Position numbers and translations under genes: made by a program. A stretch of DNA of 64,000 bases from NCBI GenBank assembly GCA_025642065.1, contig JAODUP010000469.1, forward strand, positions 1 to 64,000. Reading direction: 5' to 3'. Each line of letters starts with the position of its first letter. The first letter of the stretch is position 1. The notes below the pieces were generated by a model that was given only the letters and a program-made list of their open reading frames with translations, was not told where the DNA came from and did no database searches. This stretch comes from Paralvinella palmiformis. Lineage: Eukaryota; Annelida; Polychaeta; Terebellida; Alvinellidae. Positions 21,935-33,850 of the stretch are shown one piece after another.

Positions 21935-24900
21935 TTTGTGTGTGTATGTGTGTCAACAGACTGTGCTGAGATAGCTGAATGACAATTGACGACGATGTAA
22001 TTTTTTAAAATACTATTTAGTCTTTATTCTCTGACATATATTATTATAAAATCTACATCGAATGAGTTGGTTAAGTTCTATGCATAAATTCCCCCCGATT
22101 TCCAATGAAATAAAGTTGGCTATGACAGGGGCGCAGGGTCTCAGTGGATCGGTGGGAATACGCCCCCTTTCCAAGGAATACGGTTTCGTTCATGTCCCCT
22201 GATTAATCTTTTTAAATAAATCTACTCATCTCTATTATTCACATATATCGGCGTCGATGGTTCATAATTGTATATACGCCTTATAACACCAGGAGATTGG
22301 TATAGTGTCCTGTTTAAGATGCATACATGATACATATTATATAAGAGGTATGCGTTATATAAGGTGTGCTATGGTTAGGTATGTGTTGATGGTCAGTGGT
22401 GGCTAGCTATCGCAGTGACAATAGCCAATGTTACACGGGTGACTTATGACCTGAGAACAGTCTAGGACGGACGGACGGACGGACTGACCAACATATCGTT
22501 GGTGTTTACTATATAGACCGTATCTTGGCAACGTGTCAACAAACCATTGGTCTGGACATGTTGTGATTACATCGACTTACATCGACAATAGGCATAATTG
22601 TTTAGCCATAAACACGCACGCACACAAACACGCACACACAACCATACACGGATACAGACATACACACACATACACACCCGGAGAGAGAGAGAGAAGGAGA
22701 GACAGATAAACGATCGCACCCTTAAACATAAACGTACCCTCCCGCACCCATGCGCACACGCCCGCACACATCTAGGCGTCTAACAGTAGAACGTTATAGT
22801 TTAGAACTCCGGCTTTAAGTAAACGTCTGTTTGTATTCGGCTCCCCTGTGAAGGTGTTTGTATTTCTAATCGGATACAATTCTATCATGTTTTGTGTGTA
22901 AGAGCTATTAACGTGTGTACAAGATGGTACTTCATGCCACTCGGTGTGGCTCAGTCTCTGTCCGTGTGTCTGTCTGTCTGTACGCGCGCGCGTTTGTGCG
23001 TTTGTGTTGGTGTGTGTGTGTATTTATCTAGTTTTTGTCCAGGGTCAGACAATTAAACAGTGCCCTAAGCCAACAACAACTAATGCTGTAACTTGTGTAA
23101 GAATGTGCCCACAAACGGCAATACTTGGTGGATGTCTTTTTTTTTATCATTCGTGTCGCTGGGGGGGGGTTTGGTTTTTTTTTTTTGACCCAATACACTA
23201 TCATGCTTACTCGCTTAGTCCACGCTTCACTTTGATTATTCACCGAAACCCAATAATCATAAATATTTGTCGAGAAGTCACCACACACACACACACACAC
23301 ACACACTCTCTGTGACACACATTATCTCTCTCACTGACACACACACACACACTGTCTCTCACACACACTCTCACTCTGAGAGGCACACTCTCTGACACAC
23401 ACACACACATATATATATATACTCTGTCTCTGACACAAACACACACACACACACACACTATCTTTCTCTCTCCATCTCTCTATCTATCTATCAATATCTT
23501 GCTTTTCGTGTCGAGGAGATAACCCGAGCCTCTAAGAAAATGAAAACAATTTGTCTAAAAGAAGCGAAAGCCTTCTTTTTATTTCGTAGCCCAAACACGG
23601 CCGCCACCTACACGAAGCGAGGTGCGAATATGTTTTCGAATAAAGAATTGTTCTCGGCCCTGAACTAGCCAACCCACTGCGTCGTGTGTTGACATTTTTA
23701 AGAGATCACCCGACCAAATGCTGTTATAATGTGGCTGTTGTATTTAATGAAGCCGACTGCCCGATAACCGCCTTTTCGCTGCGGATATAAAATGGACTTC
23801 TGATGGACTTATAATAGATTTATAATAACAGATTTATGGCGGACTCGCGATGGAAGTGTCAAAACTTTTGCGGCGATGATGACCCACTTGGCGCGTCATC
23901 ATTTCGAGGCGATTTTTGTAGAGCGAAATTTGAATATTTTACGGGACGTTTATCTCTGAGATAATGACAATTATTTTGACAAATGATACACTTTGTTTTA
24001 TATAACGTACTAGAAGTACTCCGTGCGTAAATATAAAAAAAATTATAGCGTTTACGAGGCAGCTGTAGGGTTGTTTTTTGTTTGTTTGGGTTTTTTCGTC
24101 GGCAACAACAACAACACAAGCAACAACAACACACAAGCAACAACAACAACACCAGCAACAATAATAACAAAAACTTCAAAAACAAGACAAGTCTTTATAA
24201 TAATCATTAGCTACTTAAGAATACAGCTACTCGTCGTAATATATATCTCTCTCTCTCTCTCTCTCTCTCTACATAGATATATATATATAGAGAGGGGGGG
24301 GGCATGAGAGAGACAACAACGTAGATCAATATCTTCATAAACATATCTATGGCTATTTTATGGCTAATTTGTCTAGACCACTGGCTGTTTACCTCCTAGC
24401 CAATTGACCAGTCGATTAGCTAACTTTTCAGACGGTCTAGTAACTAGAAGCGCCCTTAAGACAGACAAGTCCTGTCATATCGCCAATAACTTATATATAA
24501 TTAGACTATCACTGATGAGTCGTTGTCTCGAGTTAATAAATAAAGAAGACAAAAAGAGAACAAAAACCGACATCACCGATCCTCTTCATATCTAATGTCT
24601 ATCACTCAGCGGGTGATCCTCAATTTGATAAACACCTGGACATCGCACTATTGTTCTTCGGCGGGGGTGTCTTAATATTCTTCCGAGCGAGGCGACATAT
24701 TTCAGTGGCTGGCTGGCTGGGTGGGTGGGTGAATTTTGGGTGGGTGAGTGTTTGGGTAGGTCTCGTCGAGGACGCCATAATACGGGGGTGCGACAACTGT
24801 CTGTGGGCAGGCTGTCTTAATGATCCGTAAGAGAATCGCATAAATCTACCCCCCACACACACACACACACACACACACACCTCCAGCGACTCCACCCCCC

Positions 24901-26035
24901 ACGTCTCCCGACGATTGACTCTTAAAAGTCCGGGAAGATCGACAAAACATTAATTCGGCCTCTTCAGATCGAAACGAACGCCGCTCGCCATAAAATACAA
25001 TTCGCACCTGGTCGCCGTCGTCCCGAACAAAGAACAACATATTTCACTTCCATCGAATCCTCTGAAGCGTGATAGACGACGTAGAGAGGGGGGGGGGCAG
25101 TATCCATCTTTTTACTTCTCGTTTATTATTATTATTATCGTCATAAATGTTGGCCGTATTTCATGTCTCGTTGTCGGAGGTACAATTTGTCGTCCTCTGA
25201 TGTAATCAGTCGCAAGTCAAGATTGACCTTGACGGCTTGTCGACGTCGTTCGTCACTAGTCGGCGATAGACGCGTCACGTGACCATGGTAAGGGGGCGGT
25301 TCACGTATGGTTTTATTAAAATTAATGGCCATTTGGTAGGTTTTTTTTAATTTTTCTCGCACCTGGCCCCCTATACCCGTTTACAGTAGATTACCGTATG
25401 GGACGACTGCGGCCGGGGACGAGCTTCTTCCGAGCCGCAATGAGGCGCCTCCTTGGTCTAACGGTAGCGCGTTGGATAACAGATCACTACCACCCGTGTT
25501 CGAATCTGGGCGTTGGCATATCTGAAGGGTGTTTCATCTTTGACTTCGTTTCATTACCTTTGGAGGTCGCTCGGCCCATTTAGCCTACCATGTGTACAAA
25601 GGTGGCGTAAAACGTCAATCGTCATCTTCTCGGTGGACACAATACAGCATAAAGGGAACGATAGCAGCCTCCGTTGTTTACTTATACTGCGTGTACGGAA
25701 CCAATGGCGGGGTTCTATCAACAATGGCACTTATTAGCGCAGAATGACACATCCTGGCGGAGAATAGAAGTTTCTAGCGTACAATAACAGACTTCCGGTA
25801 GATGTTAGCTGGTTTTAGAATATAATATAGAATGATAATTAACTAAATAATGTATTATAGCAGCTTCTAGCTGTGATTAACAAGTCCTAGCATAGAATAA
25901 CAGGGATTAGATATAATAAACAGAATATTATTAATGTAATAAAATATAATTTAATTATGAAAATCATCAAATTAATACATTTCTATTATGTGTCTCCTGC
26001 AGAATAACACATTTCAATAAATAATATATCAATAT

Positions 26036-26069
<34 letters not shown>

Positions 26070-26418
26070 TAATGAAGTCATTTTCTTTTTTTACAATATT
26101 ATGAGTTACTAACTAAAACTGTTATAAACATATATTAGTGTTTATTGTGTTTATAACAAACTGTGGTTTATTTCTTGTTGTGTTAATGTTCATTATTTAC
26201 TCTAGAGTATAATCTGATTGTGGATGTGATTATGGGGTGTATTATAGACACCGTTAAGATGACTGGTCTAGTGTAAGCTGTACTTTGACTCTCAGTAATC
26301 GGTGTTATAATAACAGGTGTGAGTCTGTGAAAGGTATGACGGCTTTATCATGACGTGTCTGTAGGTGGGCTGAGGAACAGCTGGATACACACACACGCAT
26401 GCACACACAGACACACTT

Positions 26419-26459
<41 letters not shown>

Positions 26460-26626
26460 CACACACATGTACACACACATGCACATACACACACATATAA
26501 TATGTGTGCGCGCGCACACACACACAGAAACACACACATATTAAACAGTGAGTGATCATGATGCAAATACATATGTAGATGGTGGTGGTACTGATGATGA
26601 TGATGATGATGGCAGGACTTCATCTA

Positions 26627-26657
<31 letters not shown>

Positions 26658-27829
26658 TCTAACTCTCTCTTTCTCTCCACCGACAAGCCCTGCCCCCCCC
26701 CCAACCCCCTCTACGCCTGTGTGTCATCGTTGATAAGGAGATAACGGATCAATTAGCGAGTACTGTGGACTCTACAATCAACAGACTTGGATGATAAGGA
26801 TAATATATAAACTGACTACCATCTGAACTCTCTGACAGATTATTATCTCGTGTCAATAATAAGTTTAAACACAACATCCAGTCACCGAGAACACGATCAA
26901 TGGAGACCTTCTCAACGGATTATGACTAATAATATACGACATGACTGTGCACATGGTAGGCCAAATGGGCCGAGCGACCTCCAAACGTAATGAAGCGACC
27001 AAACACCCTTCAGATATGTCCACGCCGAGATTCGAACTCGGGTGACAGTGATCTATAGTCCGTCGCGCTACCGACTAGACCACGGAAGCACCCAATATAC
27101 GACATAGTAAAGTCGTTTGTCATTCCTCATCATCGTACATCACTGACGGATGAAGTCACCCACAGTTAGATGATCAACGACATCCACATTTAGTTCGTTA
27201 GTCATCCGTCAGAGTTTTTCTCGGAATTCTAATTCCAGGTCATCGTCGTCAGATGGTTCGGGGTTCGCTTCGAACTCGGTTAGACGTATCACCTCCGGTT
27301 AGCCAAATCGTCCCGCCATTAATAATCCGCTTCTATAATCCGGGTTCCGGTTCCGGTCAGCCGTAAACTGCGCCACACATTGGATTGGTATTTAGTTAGT
27401 TCCTAATACATTTGTTGTTGGTGTGCAATCGAATGGTATTTAGTACCAATTAGTATATTTAGAAACGTATTATCAATTCATTTTAAGTATTTATGATTCA
27501 TTTTGTGGGCCGACGTCAGCCGTAATTCTGATAAATTAAATATTTAAATCGTTTTCTAATTTTGGAGAAATGAAAGTCACACTTTAATAAGTCGTCGCTC
27601 AGTTCACTGAATTGTGACTTTCTATTGAATAAATACGTATCCGTGTATTTCAGTATGTTTGTATTCCAATTTATACGCGGATATATATATATATATATAT
27701 ATATATTTGTGTGTGTGTGTGTGATTGATGATTGACTTTTACGGCCACTTTTGTGCACATGTTAGGCTAAACTGGCCGAGCGACCTCCAAGTAAAACGAA
27801 GCGAAATATATATATATATATATATATAG

Positions 27830-27878
<49 letters not shown>

Positions 27879-29169
27879 GAGGTCGCTCCTTCTCTCTTAT
27901 CATTTGCTCGTCGATAAATGATATTTCCAATTATGTCAATAGGTCGGATATATCAATTAATATTGATAATTGAGATATGCTAATCAGCATATTAAATCAA
28001 TCAGTTATGACAGCTAACATATCATTTAGTTATTGTAATCAGTTAAACTAATCAGTTATAATATGATCATGTCATGTTATCCCGATATTGGGATAGATAC
28101 GTTACTATAGTCACCACGCCATCTAGTGTCGTTAGCTTGAATTCACACACTCCATTTACAGAATAGTGTGTTTTTGTTGTTGTTGTTGTTGTGTGTGTGT
28201 GTGTGTGTGTCCATCCGTCCGTCCATCCGTCTGTATTTCTGTCTGTCCGTCCGTTCGTTCGTCCTTCCGTCAGTCTGTTTGTCTGTTTGTTTGTTTGTTT
28301 TGTTGTTCGGGGAAAATCTCCAGGCTGTGGCTTATTTGGCACAACCTCTATGTTTTAGTGGTTGAGAAACCATCCTCCCCCACCACTACAGGGGAGCAGT
28401 ACGGAAAGATGAAGACAAAATACCCTGAGGGTGGTCACTGCCAGAGTGTTTTACGTCTTCAGGGGTTTTTCAACGTCCCCCTTTATTTTAAATAATTCAG
28501 TGGAGACGGCAGCGCCATTTAACGTGGTCAGCCACCCACGATGTTGTGAGCCGAGAAATTAATCTGTGCAAAAGTTTCGACCTCTTGCTGGGATCGAACC
28601 TGTGACACTTGGCACCAAGTGCTTAACCGCTAGGCCACCAGAGCTCACTGTTTGTCTGTCTGTCCGTCATTATGTCTGTCTGTCCGTCTTTCTGTCCGTC
28701 CGTCCGTCTGTCTGGCTGTCTGTCCGTCCGTCCAGTCACATATTTACCATTCCACTTCACAGGATGTTGGACACAGAACGACGTCGAGGCTGAAGTATTC
28801 GTATCAATCGACATCTCCCAGTCACGTGCCCATATTGGTGACGTAGTGACGTTGGTATGTCGTATCGTCGACATGCCACCTGACGGCTTTATTTATTGGT
28901 TCAAGAGAGTGGTGGCTGACGACCAGGATTACGTCGACCTATTAGCGGCCTCCTCGCAGCCATTACCGCCTTATGACGTCATCACCAGGATGAAGTTTGC
29001 CTCGGTCTCGTCAGGAACCAGTAGGACGTTCACGTTGACGATAGGAGGTAGGCAGGTATACACCTGTGGTCGTTGAGATTTAATTTATAACGAGTTTTAA
29101 AAACACATTTAAGAAAATCAATTATTGATATGTACAAAAATCCAGAAATGGGTTACCTGAGTTTTGCGC

Positions 29170-29201
<32 letters not shown>

Positions 29202-29426
29202 TACATATTGTTACGTTACTTCTAACTATATATATAATTCAAACCGTAACCTCCAACACCCCCCACCCAGGTGTAACAGAGGAAGACACAGGACACTACG
29301 GCTGTTCCTACAGAGAAATGTCGGATAATATTTATGAGACGGAAATCTTTGATGTTTATTGTAAGTTTCAGCTACATCATTACCCATTAGGTTTAAAAAC
29401 TGAATTGTTATTTAACAGTTGATATA

Positions 29427-29470
<44 letters not shown>

Positions 29471-31077
29471 TATATATACTGATCTTACCTGGTTAAATGC
29501 AGTTCTGCATCTTGATACATACCTTTGTAGGAATCACCTTATAAAATGAATAATTCTTTTGTATAGTATATAATGCTTTAGTTTGTATATGTGTGCGCGC
29601 GTGTGTCTGTGTGCGTGACTGTGCGTGCGTGCGAGTGTATGTTATACGATGAAGCGAGCACTATCACATATTCAGCAATCTACCCGTTATTCAGCCCAAG
29701 TCGACAACATCACGTTATCCGTTGACGGCACGGAACTTAACGACGACGGCTTGGTGGCGACATCTGGCGAGCCAGTCGAGTTACAGATCTGGGCCGGTTA
29801 CTCGGTGCCCGCTCCAATTATCCCCTGTCTACGTCGACGATGAGGAGATAACTCGTCAGTTCTCTTACGACACGTCGACTAACGTCAGATGTCAGGGTGG
29901 CAGTGCCGCCAAGTCGTGTCCGCTACATTATCTACGCTCGGCCAAGGCTCTGGGATCCTATTCATTTACCGGAAACCAAGATGGATCCAGTCTGATCGTG
30001 AAGACGCACGTCACCGGATCGGGGTTCGAGAGCTTCAACAGAACCATTCCTCTAATTATTAACCGTGAGTTGATTGATTAATTCGTGTGCGTTAATTAAT
30101 ATATAATCACTTCACAAGTGCCCATGGGCGCCTCCGCGGTCTAAATGGCAGCGCGTTGGACCACAGATCACACTACCACCGAGTTCGAATCTCGGCGTGG
30201 GTATATCTGAAGAGTGTTTCATCTTTGACTTCGCTTCGCCTTTGGAAGTCGTTCCGCCCATTCAGCCTACCATGTGCACAAAAGTGACCGTAAAACATCA
30301 ATCAATCAATCTTTCACAAAGTGCCCTCTTTTGGGTTATTTAGTACCAATACGTTTATCAACAATATCTACCCAAATAACAGTGATAACTATATTAGAAA
30401 AAGAGTTGGCATTACTGTGTTAATAAAAATAATAAAACACAAGTCATCTTTTGGCGGTTGGCGGCTATATTATCATAACGGTACGAAACGAGCGGCTTTC
30501 AATTTATCATAACGGTCACCTAAACTTCCATTAACTGAAACCATAACATATGATGGCACGTCGAAATGGTCACGTTATGATTATACACCGCCGTCATAAG
30601 ATAGAAGCTGTGAATGAAATACGATCTCTACAACTGATTAGACCTTGTTGTTTTAGATATGATTTATATTACTGTTTCCTGTCGTATGATATGTTTCTAG
30701 ATGCCCCGCTCTTTAAGTGTTTGACACAGCATACAGCTCGACGAGATGGTAACTACACGTTGACCTGTAGTATACACGGCAGACCTTCTGCTGATCTCTT
30801 CTATTGGCGTCTGTATAAAAGAGGAGAAGTGACTGAAGCTTGGCCAGGAAGCTTCGTCGACGGCTGGAATGCTTTCGCTTCTGTTGACGTTAGTGTATTT
30901 AAAATAAAGGATTCTACATTATATACACAGAGAGAGAGAGACATGGACACACAAACAAACATAAATACATGCACATGCGCATTACACACACACACACACA
31001 GACATGAACACACAAAGACACATACATGCACACACACACACATCTTTTTCTCTTTTACTTTAATGTATTAGTCTATA

Positions 31078-31125
<48 letters not shown>

Positions 31126-31478
31126 ATCTCCTTATTTCAGCAAGAAGACTTAAACACTTGTCTGGTTTCTTTAACACTGTACAATTTGTCTGACTTCCAT
31201 TACACTAATTATGAGTTGGTTGTTGGAAATACTGTAGGCAATAGTTCATTAAACATCACATTATTTGAAGGTGAGCTAATTAACATTATAATGTCATATT
31301 TATTAATACCATAACCTTACTACTACAGACATATCAACATTTGTTGATAATGTAATGAATAACAGATGAACCTAACACCTGTGCCACATGGACAGTGTTT
31401 TCTTTAATAGTTGTGATAAAATACATAATTTATGAGTTGTTTCTGGGTGCTTTGAAGTATTTTTATTATATATTTTTT

Positions 31479-31545
<67 letters not shown>

Positions 31546-32138
31546 TAATTATATGAGTAAAAAATCCCAAACACATATGACCTGTTACTGAGGTGTCCGT
31601 TGGTGTGTCACATCAGCGAAATGCAATAACTACTTTTTTTTTAATTAACCTTGGAAATTCCTTAAATTGAAACTGCCATGCGGCCCTCAGGCACTGTATC
31701 GGTAATTTACTGCACGATTAAATGTTTTAGATTAGTCTACACATCTTTAATCTAGATTCACTCAAATTTCCTCGAATCTGTCACAGAAAAAATATTCCCC
31801 ATATGCCCTACTTTATATCGTATATTAAGCCTGTTTGGGGAATTCCAAACCAACCGGAACGCGAAATTTCCTCATTAATTCCAGTTGGCTGCGTTTAAAT
31901 TGGCAATACATATTTAATGTCTATACCAAGAATAAAACTGATCAGTCGGTTCAGAGAGTAAAACATATTATTTAGCCATCAATAGCTATTACATTATATA
32001 CATTATTAGGTTAATTTTTTCGTTTGCCTTTCAGATTTTACGCCAACCGCTGGACCTAACAGCGCCGGGTATACTATATCAAATCTTCTTGGAATAGTCT
32101 TCTTAACGGTGATAGCTCTTTTACAGAGTTCTAATTAG
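20910..32138 (+). CDS. Ig-superfamily GPI-type surface protein
   Basis: Seven coding exons join with matching phases: 20910-20952 (or 18517-18559), 28763-29047, 29271-29360, 29695-30064, 30701-30888, 31141-31270 and 32035-32138, about 402 residues after allowing for one extra C at 29822-29825. Order: signal peptide (1-14); Ig V-like domain 1 with C47, W60 and DTGHYGC ending at C121; an atypical domain 2 (about 140-262) with C205 and C214; domain 3 with C285 and W298; then a short linker and a hydrophobic C-terminus from about 383 with no cytoplasmic tail, preceded by GPNSAG, as in GPI-anchored proteins. Six N-glycosylation sequons (N144, N254, N280, N340, N359, N363) support an extracellular location. 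The ligand and role are unknown; adhesion or immune recognition would be guesses. All acceptors end in AG and all donors begin with GT. Confidence 0.82.
21418..21606 (+). mobile_element. SINE family 1 (inside duplication copy 2)
   Basis: Paralogous copy of the SINE at 19097, with the same box A and box B sequence and a one-base difference near GGAGTCGCTCGG. Confidence 0.93.
21909..25440. other. Large intron 1 of the Ig gene, part 1
   Basis: Intronic by the gene model. Simple sequence dominates: (TG)n at about 21893-21950; (GGAC)n at about 22470-22485; CA/CGCA tracts at 22613-22680; GT-rich 22960-23030; CA, CT and GACA mixtures at 23281-23480; (CAA)n at 24100-24180; (CT)n at 24248-24272; (CA)n at 24853-24882. 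No further exon is established. A cysteine-rich open stretch after an AG at 23041 (QCPKPTTTN, CVRMCPQ) was considered but has no supporting splice partner. Confidence 0.6.
25443..25629 (+). mobile_element. SINE family 1
   Basis: GGCGCCTCCTTGGTCTAACGG head, box B GTGTTCGAATCTGGGC, body and an ATCGTCATC tail. Lies in intron 1 of the Ig gene. Confidence 0.9.
25630..26944. other. Intron 1 of the Ig gene, part 2
   Basis: AT-rich sequence with repeated words CTAGCGTA, CTAGCATA and AGAATAACA (25730-26010), (TA)n at about 26036-26068, a long (CA)n with CATGTACACA interruptions at 26388-26540, (GAT)n at 26595-26612 and (GA)n at 26631-26657. No gene seen. Confidence 0.6.
26945..27093 (-). mobile_element. 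SINE family 1, reverse, truncated tail
   Basis: From GTGCACATGGTAGGCC through the complement of box B (GATTCGAACTCGGGT) to CCACGGAAGCACC. The GGCCACTTTTG part and the CAT tail are missing. Confidence 0.88.
27724..27806 (-). mobile_element. SINE family 1, reverse, 3' end only
   Basis: GATTGATGATTGACTTTTACGG through GGCCACTTTTGTGCACATG and CGAGCGACCTCC to AACGAAGCGAA, where a (TA)n tract replaces the rest. GGGAGGTCGCTCC at 27876 may be a displaced piece of the same copy. Confidence 0.8.
28116..28129 (-). promoter_or_regulatory. CTCF-like motif
   Basis: The complement ACACTAGATGGCGT matches the known CTCF core (CCASYAGRKGGCRS) at 12 of 14 positions by my reading. A single motif match is weak evidence. 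Confidence 0.25.
28534..28646 (-). mobile_element. tRNA-derived SINE head, family 2
   Basis: On the minus strand GTGGCCTAGCGGTTAAGC (box A) is followed by CAGGTTCGATCCCAGC (box B). It is not related in sequence to family 1. The body probably extends to about 28310. Confidence 0.6.
28647..28762. repeat. (GTCC/GTCT)n tract before exon 2
   Basis: TGTCTGTCTGTCCGTC-type tetranucleotide repeat abutting a short polypyrimidine stretch. The acceptor ATTCCACTTCACAG ends at 28762. Confidence 0.85.
28763..29047 (+). CDS. Ig gene exon 2: most of Ig domain 1
   Basis: Encodes CWTQNDVEAEVF, then VVTLVCRIVD (first Ig cysteine), GFIYWFKRV (core Trp) and SRTFTLTIGG. It ends in phase 1 at the donor GTAGGC. This is a V-type Ig fold cut just before the DxGxYxC motif, which lies in the next exon. 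Confidence 0.88.
29271..29360 (+). CDS. Ig gene exon 3: end of Ig domain 1
   Basis: Acceptor CCCACCCAG. The exon encodes VTEEDTGHYGCSYREMS and IYETEIFDVY, supplying the canonical D-x-G-x-Y-x-C. Phase 1 on both sides. Donor GTAAGT. Confidence 0.9.
29695..30064 (+). CDS. Ig gene exon 4: atypical domain 2, frameshifted
   Basis: Acceptor TTATTCAG joins TAT-T to CC-CAA, giving SQVDNITLSVDG. The frame is open to WAGYSVPAPIIP and then shifts at a CCCC run (29822-29825). One frame over it continues VYVDDEEITRQFSYDTS, CQGGSAAKSC and SFNRTIPLIIN to the donor GTGAGT. The length is 370 where the neighbouring phases need 369, consistent with one extra C. The domain has C205 and C214 but no obvious core Trp or DxGxYxC, so its Ig assignment rests mainly on position and beta-rich character. 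Confidence 0.78.
30126..30312 (+). mobile_element. SINE family 1 in intron 4 of the Ig gene
   Basis: GGCGCCTCCGCGGTCTAAATGG head, box B GAGTTCGAATCTCGGC, body with a short deletion at GCTTCGCCTTTGG, and a CATCAATCAATCAATC tail. Confidence 0.9.
30701..30888 (+). CDS. Ig gene exon 5: first part of Ig domain 3
   Basis: Acceptor TGTTTCTAG. The exon encodes APLFKCLTQ, GNYTLTCSIHG (first Ig cysteine) and LFYWRLYKR (core Trp). The donor is read as GAC|GTTAGT, phase 0. That donor was chosen because it joins in frame to exon 6; the frame stays open to about 31070 if unspliced. Confidence 0.78.
31141..31270 (+). CDS. Ig gene exon 6: end of Ig domain 3
   Basis: Acceptor CTTATTTCAG. The exon encodes QEDLNTCLVSLTLYNLSDF, then YELVVGNTVGNSSLNITLF. 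At the position where Ig domains have Y-x-C it reads YTNYE, so the usual closing cysteine is absent. C332 may take another partner. Donor GTGAGC, phase 1. Confidence 0.82.
32035..32138 (+). CDS. Ig gene exon 7: linker and GPI-type tail
   Basis: Acceptor TTGCCTTTCAG. The exon encodes DFTPTAGPNSAGYTISN, then LLGIVFLTVIALLQSSN and TAG. The small residues NSAG followed by a hydrophobic run to the end with no basic tail are typical of a GPI-attachment signal. A single-pass membrane anchor without a cytoplasmic tail is the alternative. Confidence 0.82.
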
Positions 32139-33130
32139 ACCAGGAAAACCGAAACCGAGAGTGGGGCCTTTCTCCATGCCATAACATCGTATTAACGGGG
32201 ACGGTCTCAAAGTGCTAAAAACCCAACGAAGTGAATATCAGGAAAACCTTCCTTGCTTCACGCGTGCCTACAACGAGCATATATTCTTCCGTAAACTGCT
32301 GAAATGTGCCCAGTTACGATTGTACATTCTTCTTGCCATATTCATCTTATGGTTTTGTGTGTGAGTGTGCGTGTGTGTGTGTGTGCGTATGTGTGTTGTG
32401 TGTGTGGGGTGTGTGTGGGTGATTTTGCTATATAATTCATTTGCCTTTGCTTGTCTCAGAACTTCACTGACGAACCAATAACGAAATCTAGTCAGTAAAT
32501 GTTAGGTGAACGACAGCCATTCGTCGTGTCAAAGAGAAGAGCAATCAATCGATCTTCGGAAACAGAAATTAAATTAATTTCAGTAATAACCTATCAGCAT
32601 TGTCCGCGGCTTGCGTTTCTTTTTTAAACATCCTCTACGTGTTTTGGCCTTTTTTATAATTTTGTTTTCTTGATGATATAATACATCACCTGGATAGGCC
32701 TAAAGCGTACATAGGTTGAATGAATGAACGAGAATTCGCATAGAATGCCTGTTCGTATGACCAAAGAAACACGTGTTCATCGAGTGTGTATGTGTGTATG
32801 CTCATGCATGCCTGCCTGCGTGCGTGCGTGCGTGCGCTCATCTACGTATGAAAGCTCTATCATATGCGTTTAACAATCGTGCGCAGCATCAATCACGCTT
32901 GCATTAACCGGTCACGCATCGGTAACGTTTGAAGGTGTCATCAATGTGTCATCTTCCATTTATTGTCTGCTATCACGCTTATCTTAATCAACCATCATTT
33001 ATCTGCTGTCCTTCTACAAATGCTATAATTTCAATTAACTTAGTCATAATAAGTCGCTGTAGCCAGTTCGATCATCAACTATATATGTGTTACGTTTTTG
33101 TATATCGAGGGCCGGATTTTTGCCTGGCCT
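32139..33130. other. 3' flank of the Ig gene
   Basis: Probable 3' UTR at first, without a clear nearby AATAAA. (TG)n lies at 32360-32415 and GTGCGTGC-type repeat at 32815-32835. From 32917 the sequence is the first copy of a 470-bp duplication. Confidence 0.55.
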
Positions 33131-33850
33131 GTCATCCTCATTGAGGTTCAGTTGTCATAAAGCCTGGCCTCTGTTTATTTGTCATCCTCATTGAGGTTCA
33201 GTTGTCATAAAGTCTGGCCTCTGTTTATTTGTCATCCTCATTGAGGTTCAGTTGTCATAAAGCCTGGCCTCTGTTTATTTGTCATCCTCAGTGGGGTTCA
33301 GTTGTCATAAAGCCTGGCCTCTGTTTATTTGTCATCCTCAGTGAGGTTCAGTTGTCATAAAGCCTGGCCTCTGTTTATTTGTCACGCATCGGTAACGTTT
33401 GAAGGTGTCATCAATGTGTCATCTTCCATTTATTGTCTGCTATCACGCTTATCTTAATCAACCATCATTTATCTGCTGTCCTTCTACAAATGCTATAATT
33501 TCAATTAACTTAGTCATAATAAGTCGCTGTAGCCAGTTCGATCATCAACTATATATGTGTTACGTTTTTGTATATCGAGGGCCGGATTTTTGCCTGGCCT
33601 GTCATCCTCATTGAGGTTCAGTTGTCATAAAGCCTGGCCTCTGTTTATTTGTCATCCTCATTGAGGTTCAGTTGTCATAAAGTCTGGCCTCTGTTTATTT
33701 GTCATCCTCATTGAGGTTCAGTTGTCATAAAGCCTGGCCTCTGTTTATTTGTCATCCTCAGTGGGGTTCAGTTGTCATAAAGCCTGGCCTCTGTTTATTT
33801 GTCATCCTCAGTGAGGTTCAGTTGTCATAAAGCCTGGCCTCTGTTTATTT
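32917..33850 (+). repeat. 470-bp tandem duplication
   Basis: CACGCATCGGTAACGTTTG at 32917 recurs at 33384, and the identical 71-codon open frames at 32929 and 33399 are 470 bp apart. Each unit is about 215 bp of unique sequence plus the first five 50-bp minisatellite repeats, so the duplication postdates the start of minisatellite growth. Confidence 0.92.

Larger units (their letters stand above)
27094..28533. other. Intron 1 of the Ig gene, part 3
   Basis: Contains (TA)n at about 27679-27706, 27807-27828 and 27835-27875, a (GTT)n/(GT)n tract at 28170-28210 and (GTCC/GTCT)n at 28211-28290. A CTCF-like motif lies at 28116-28129. The stretch 28310-28530 (GGGGAAAATCTCCAGGCTG onward) may be the body of the reverse SINE whose head follows. 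No exon recognised. Confidence 0.55.

Noticed and set aside
23041..23135. Cysteine-rich exon (QCPKPTTTN, CVRMCPQ) in intron 1 of the Ig gene
   Set aside because: It follows an AG and is open, but the leader exon already splices in perfect phase to 28763. There is no donor or downstream partner that requires this exon.
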